A stretch of 6,155 bases of DNA from Mucilaginibacter sp. GTDB taxonomy: Bacteria; Bacteroidota; Bacteroidia; Sphingobacteriales; Sphingobacteriaceae. The translations under genes were made by a program, and so were the position numbers. The stretch is from positions 1 to 6,155 of the forward strand of contig JAICXZ010000213.1 of the NCBI GenBank assembly GCA_025934475.1. Direction: 5' to 3'. Below the pieces are notes generated by a model. The model was not told the origin of the DNA. It saw only the letters and a program-made list of their open reading frames with translations, and made no database searches. Shown piece after piece: positions 4,396 to 6,155 of the stretch (its first letter is position 1; each line of letters begins with the position of its first letter).

Positions 4396-6155
4396 ATGAA
4401 ATTAAATGCTTTTTCCTTTGCCATGGATAAGCCGTGGCTTAAAAAATTCTTGTTGATTATGAAATTGAATGCACTCATAATCTTGTTGGCCATAATGCAA
4501 TGCAGTGCAAAAAGCTTCAGTCAGAAAATCAGCCTGAATGAAGCTAATACGCCTCTTAAGAGGGTTTTACAAAAAATTACCCGACAGACGGGATATGTAT
4601 TTTTTTATGATTCAAAAGACATAAAAAACAAAAATATAACCGTTCAAGTAAAAGATGCCTCATTGACCGATGCCCTTGAAAAATGTCTGCAAAATCAATC
4701 ATTTTCTTATAAGATTCTCGGTAACATAATTGCTTTAAAACGGATTGAATATGCTCCGGACACAAAAATAACACCTTTGGTTATTAATGTTAAGGGAAGA
4801 GTTGTCGACGAAAAAGGTGCGCCATTATCGGGCGCAAACATCAAGGTCAAAGAAACCTCTCTCGCTACGGTAACAGCCAGCGATGGCACTTTTATGTTAA
4901 ACAATGTGCCGGACGACGGATTTCTGATAATCTCATTTGTTGGTTATACCGCAAAGGAAATTTCAGTAAAAGAAAAACTTGACCGCATACAGCTATTCCC
5001 GTCGAGTTCAGATCTAAATCAAGTGGTTGTAGTTGGCTACGGCACCCAAAAAAAGGTTGATTTAACCGGATCCGTCGCGACAGTAAGTGGCGCTGTTTTG
5101 AATAATAGTGCAGCACCCAATGCTGGTAACCTTTTGGAAGGCCAGGTAGCTGGTTTGAATACTGTTCAATCAAGCGGCCAGCCAGGTAGGGATGCCCCAA
5201 ACTTTCAGATTCGGGGTTTAGGTTCATTTGGTGCAGATCCTACTCCCCTCATTTTAGTTGACGGCGTAATCATAAACGATTTAAACCAAATTAATGGAAA
5301 CGATATTGAAACTGTCTCTGTTTTGAAAGATGCTGCTTCGGCCGCAATTTATGGAAACAGGGCGGCAAATGGCGTTGTTTTAATTACTACCAAACGCGGA
5401 AAGGCTGGTGCTACAACTATAAATTATAGCAATAATTTTTCGTTAAACCAGCCGACGCGCCTACCTCAATTTATTACGAACTCAGTTGAATATATGACTG
5501 ATTATAATTTGGGGCTTGAACACGTTGGCTTACCTGACATTTATACTCAAGCTCAGATAGACGCTTACAGGAATGCTCCAGCAAACAGTGCCCAATACCC
5601 AAACTTTAACTGGATGCAACATTATATCAATAATTCATTTTCGCAGGAGCACCATGTGAGTGTAAGCGGGGGCAACGATAATACCACGTTTAATGTCGCA
5701 GCAGGATATTTAAACCAAAATGGTGTTGTTAAGGGAACCTCTTCGGAACGATACAACTTATTGATGAGCCTGGATTCAAAAGTCAATAAAACATTTAAGG
5801 TGGGTGGAACAATATCTTTAAGTAAACAAGACATAACCGAGCCTGTCCAGGGGGACTGGCTTCTGATGGTATTGATTTATCAGGGAGCACCTAACTTTGC
5901 TCCATATTTACCTGATGGAAGCGGCAGACTGGCAAAAACCGATTACCTCAGTAATGCGTCAGGCCACAATCGCAGTCCGCAATATATGTTAAATAGCGGG
6001 AATACGATAACAAACAATTATGAAGGCCGGGCGCAAACATATTTAGAAGCTACAATTGCAAAAGGCTTGACCTGGTTGACTAAGGGCGCTTTTAATTACG
6101 ATGATCAATTTGTTAATACACATCAATTCGAAATTCCGCAATATGCGTTTCAGCC
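4396..6155 (+). CDS. SusC/RagA-family TonB-dependent receptor with N-terminal STN domain, 3'-truncated by the window edge
   Basis: Outer-membrane nutrient transporter and signal receptor. The frame is open from the ATG at 4396 to the last base, giving 586 full codons; the family is usually about 1000-1150 residues, so most of the beta-barrel is missing. A signal peptide is visible (KPWLKK, hydrophobic core to about residue 35, cleavage near CSAKS). Residues about 56-115 form the STN domain that signals to FecR proteins, and 130-203 a carboxypeptidase-D-like domain (VKGRVVDEKGAPLSGA, FVGY). The SusC signature VVVVGYGTQKK begins at 210 and the plug runs to about 335, with LILVDGV, IETVSVLKDAASAAIYG and NGVVLITTKRG. 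The barrel starts after that. The start at 4396 gives the usual MKLNAF opening; ATGs at 4423 and 4459 are alternatives. The sigma and anti-sigma genes upstream indicate surface signalling, and a SusD lipoprotein is expected downstream. The ligand (glycan or other) is not indicated. Confidence 0.97.
   Translation, partial: MKLNAFSFAMDKPWLKKFLLIMKLNALIILLAIMQCSAKSFSQKISLNEANTPLKRVLQKITRQTGYVFFYDSKDIKNKNITVQVKDASLTDALEKCLQNQSFSYKILGNIIALKRIEYAPDTKITPLVINVKGRVVDEKGAPLSGANIKVKETSLATVTASDGTFMLNNVPDDGFLIISFVGYTAKEISVKEKLDRIQLFPSSSDLNQVVVVGYGTQKKVDLTGSVATVSGAVLNNSAAPNAGNLLEGQVAGLNTVQSSGQPGRDAPNFQIRGLGSFGADPTPLILVDGVIINDLNQINGNDIETVSVLKDAASAAIYGNRAANGVVLITTKRGKAGATTINYSNNFSLNQPTRLPQFITNSVEYMTDYNLGLEHVGLPDIYTQAQIDAYRNAPANSAQYPNFNWMQHYINNSFSQEHHVSVSGGNDNTTFNVAAGYLNQNGVVKGTSSERYNLLMSLDSKVNKTFKVGGTISLSKQDITEPVQGDWLLMVLIYQGAPNFAPYLPDGSGRLAKTDYLSNASGHNRSPQYMLNSGNTITNNYEGRAQTYLEATIAKGLTWLTKGAFNYDDQFVNTHQFEIPQYAFQ

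Noticed and set aside
1..6155. CRISPR array, insertion-sequence ends or a defence gene cassette
   Set aside because: No regularly spaced repeats, no transposase frame and no paired terminal inverted repeats were seen on either strand.

Overview
The window reads as chromosomal DNA of a Bacteroidota bacterium, most likely of the Sphingobacteriaceae (Pedobacter/Mucilaginibacter type). The evidence is a SusC/RagA outer-membrane receptor with its ECF sigma factor and FecR-type anti-sigma factor, a Bacteroidota-type tyrosine recombinase with an N-terminal arm domain, a tRNA without encoded CCA, moderate A+T richness, and no Shine-Dalgarno sequences before the genes. The genus is an inference from gene style only.

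Layout. (1) Bases 21-139: a tRNA with anticodon CAT (its acceptor stem favours tRNA-Ile2 over elongator Met), followed by a strong intrinsic terminator. (2) Bases 140-1641: a short region dense in small inverted and direct repeats, then a complete 452-residue tyrosine recombinase on the same strand. A tRNA next to an integrase is the classic left end of an integrated element, but no second copy of the tRNA 3' end is visible here, so the other boundary is outside the window or has been lost. (3) Bases 1642-2421: a decayed region. It holds, on the minus strand, the C-terminal remnant of a DUF2268-type (predicted Zn-dependent protease, GldB-related) gene broken by two in-frame stops and missing its N-terminal half, and then about 370 bases with hairpins but no recognisable gene. 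(4) Bases 2422-6155: a co-directional cell-surface signalling module of ECF sigma factor, FecR-family anti-sigma factor and a SusC-like TonB-dependent receptor with an N-terminal STN domain. The receptor runs off the right edge, so about half of it and any SusD partner are not visible.

How the genes work together (from knowledge of the FecA/FecR/FecI paradigm). Ligand binding by the receptor is passed through its periplasmic STN domain to the C-terminal part of the FecR protein in the inner membrane. This releases the sigma factor, which then transcribes the receptor operon. The ligand cannot be told from this sequence.

No clearly new multi-gene system is visible. The most interesting non-coding signal is the 191-base leader between the anti-sigma gene and the receptor gene. 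It contains a perfect 8-bp outer stem, an internal hairpin, a second hairpin and repeated GCTAAC/GTTAGC elements that permit mutually exclusive pairings.
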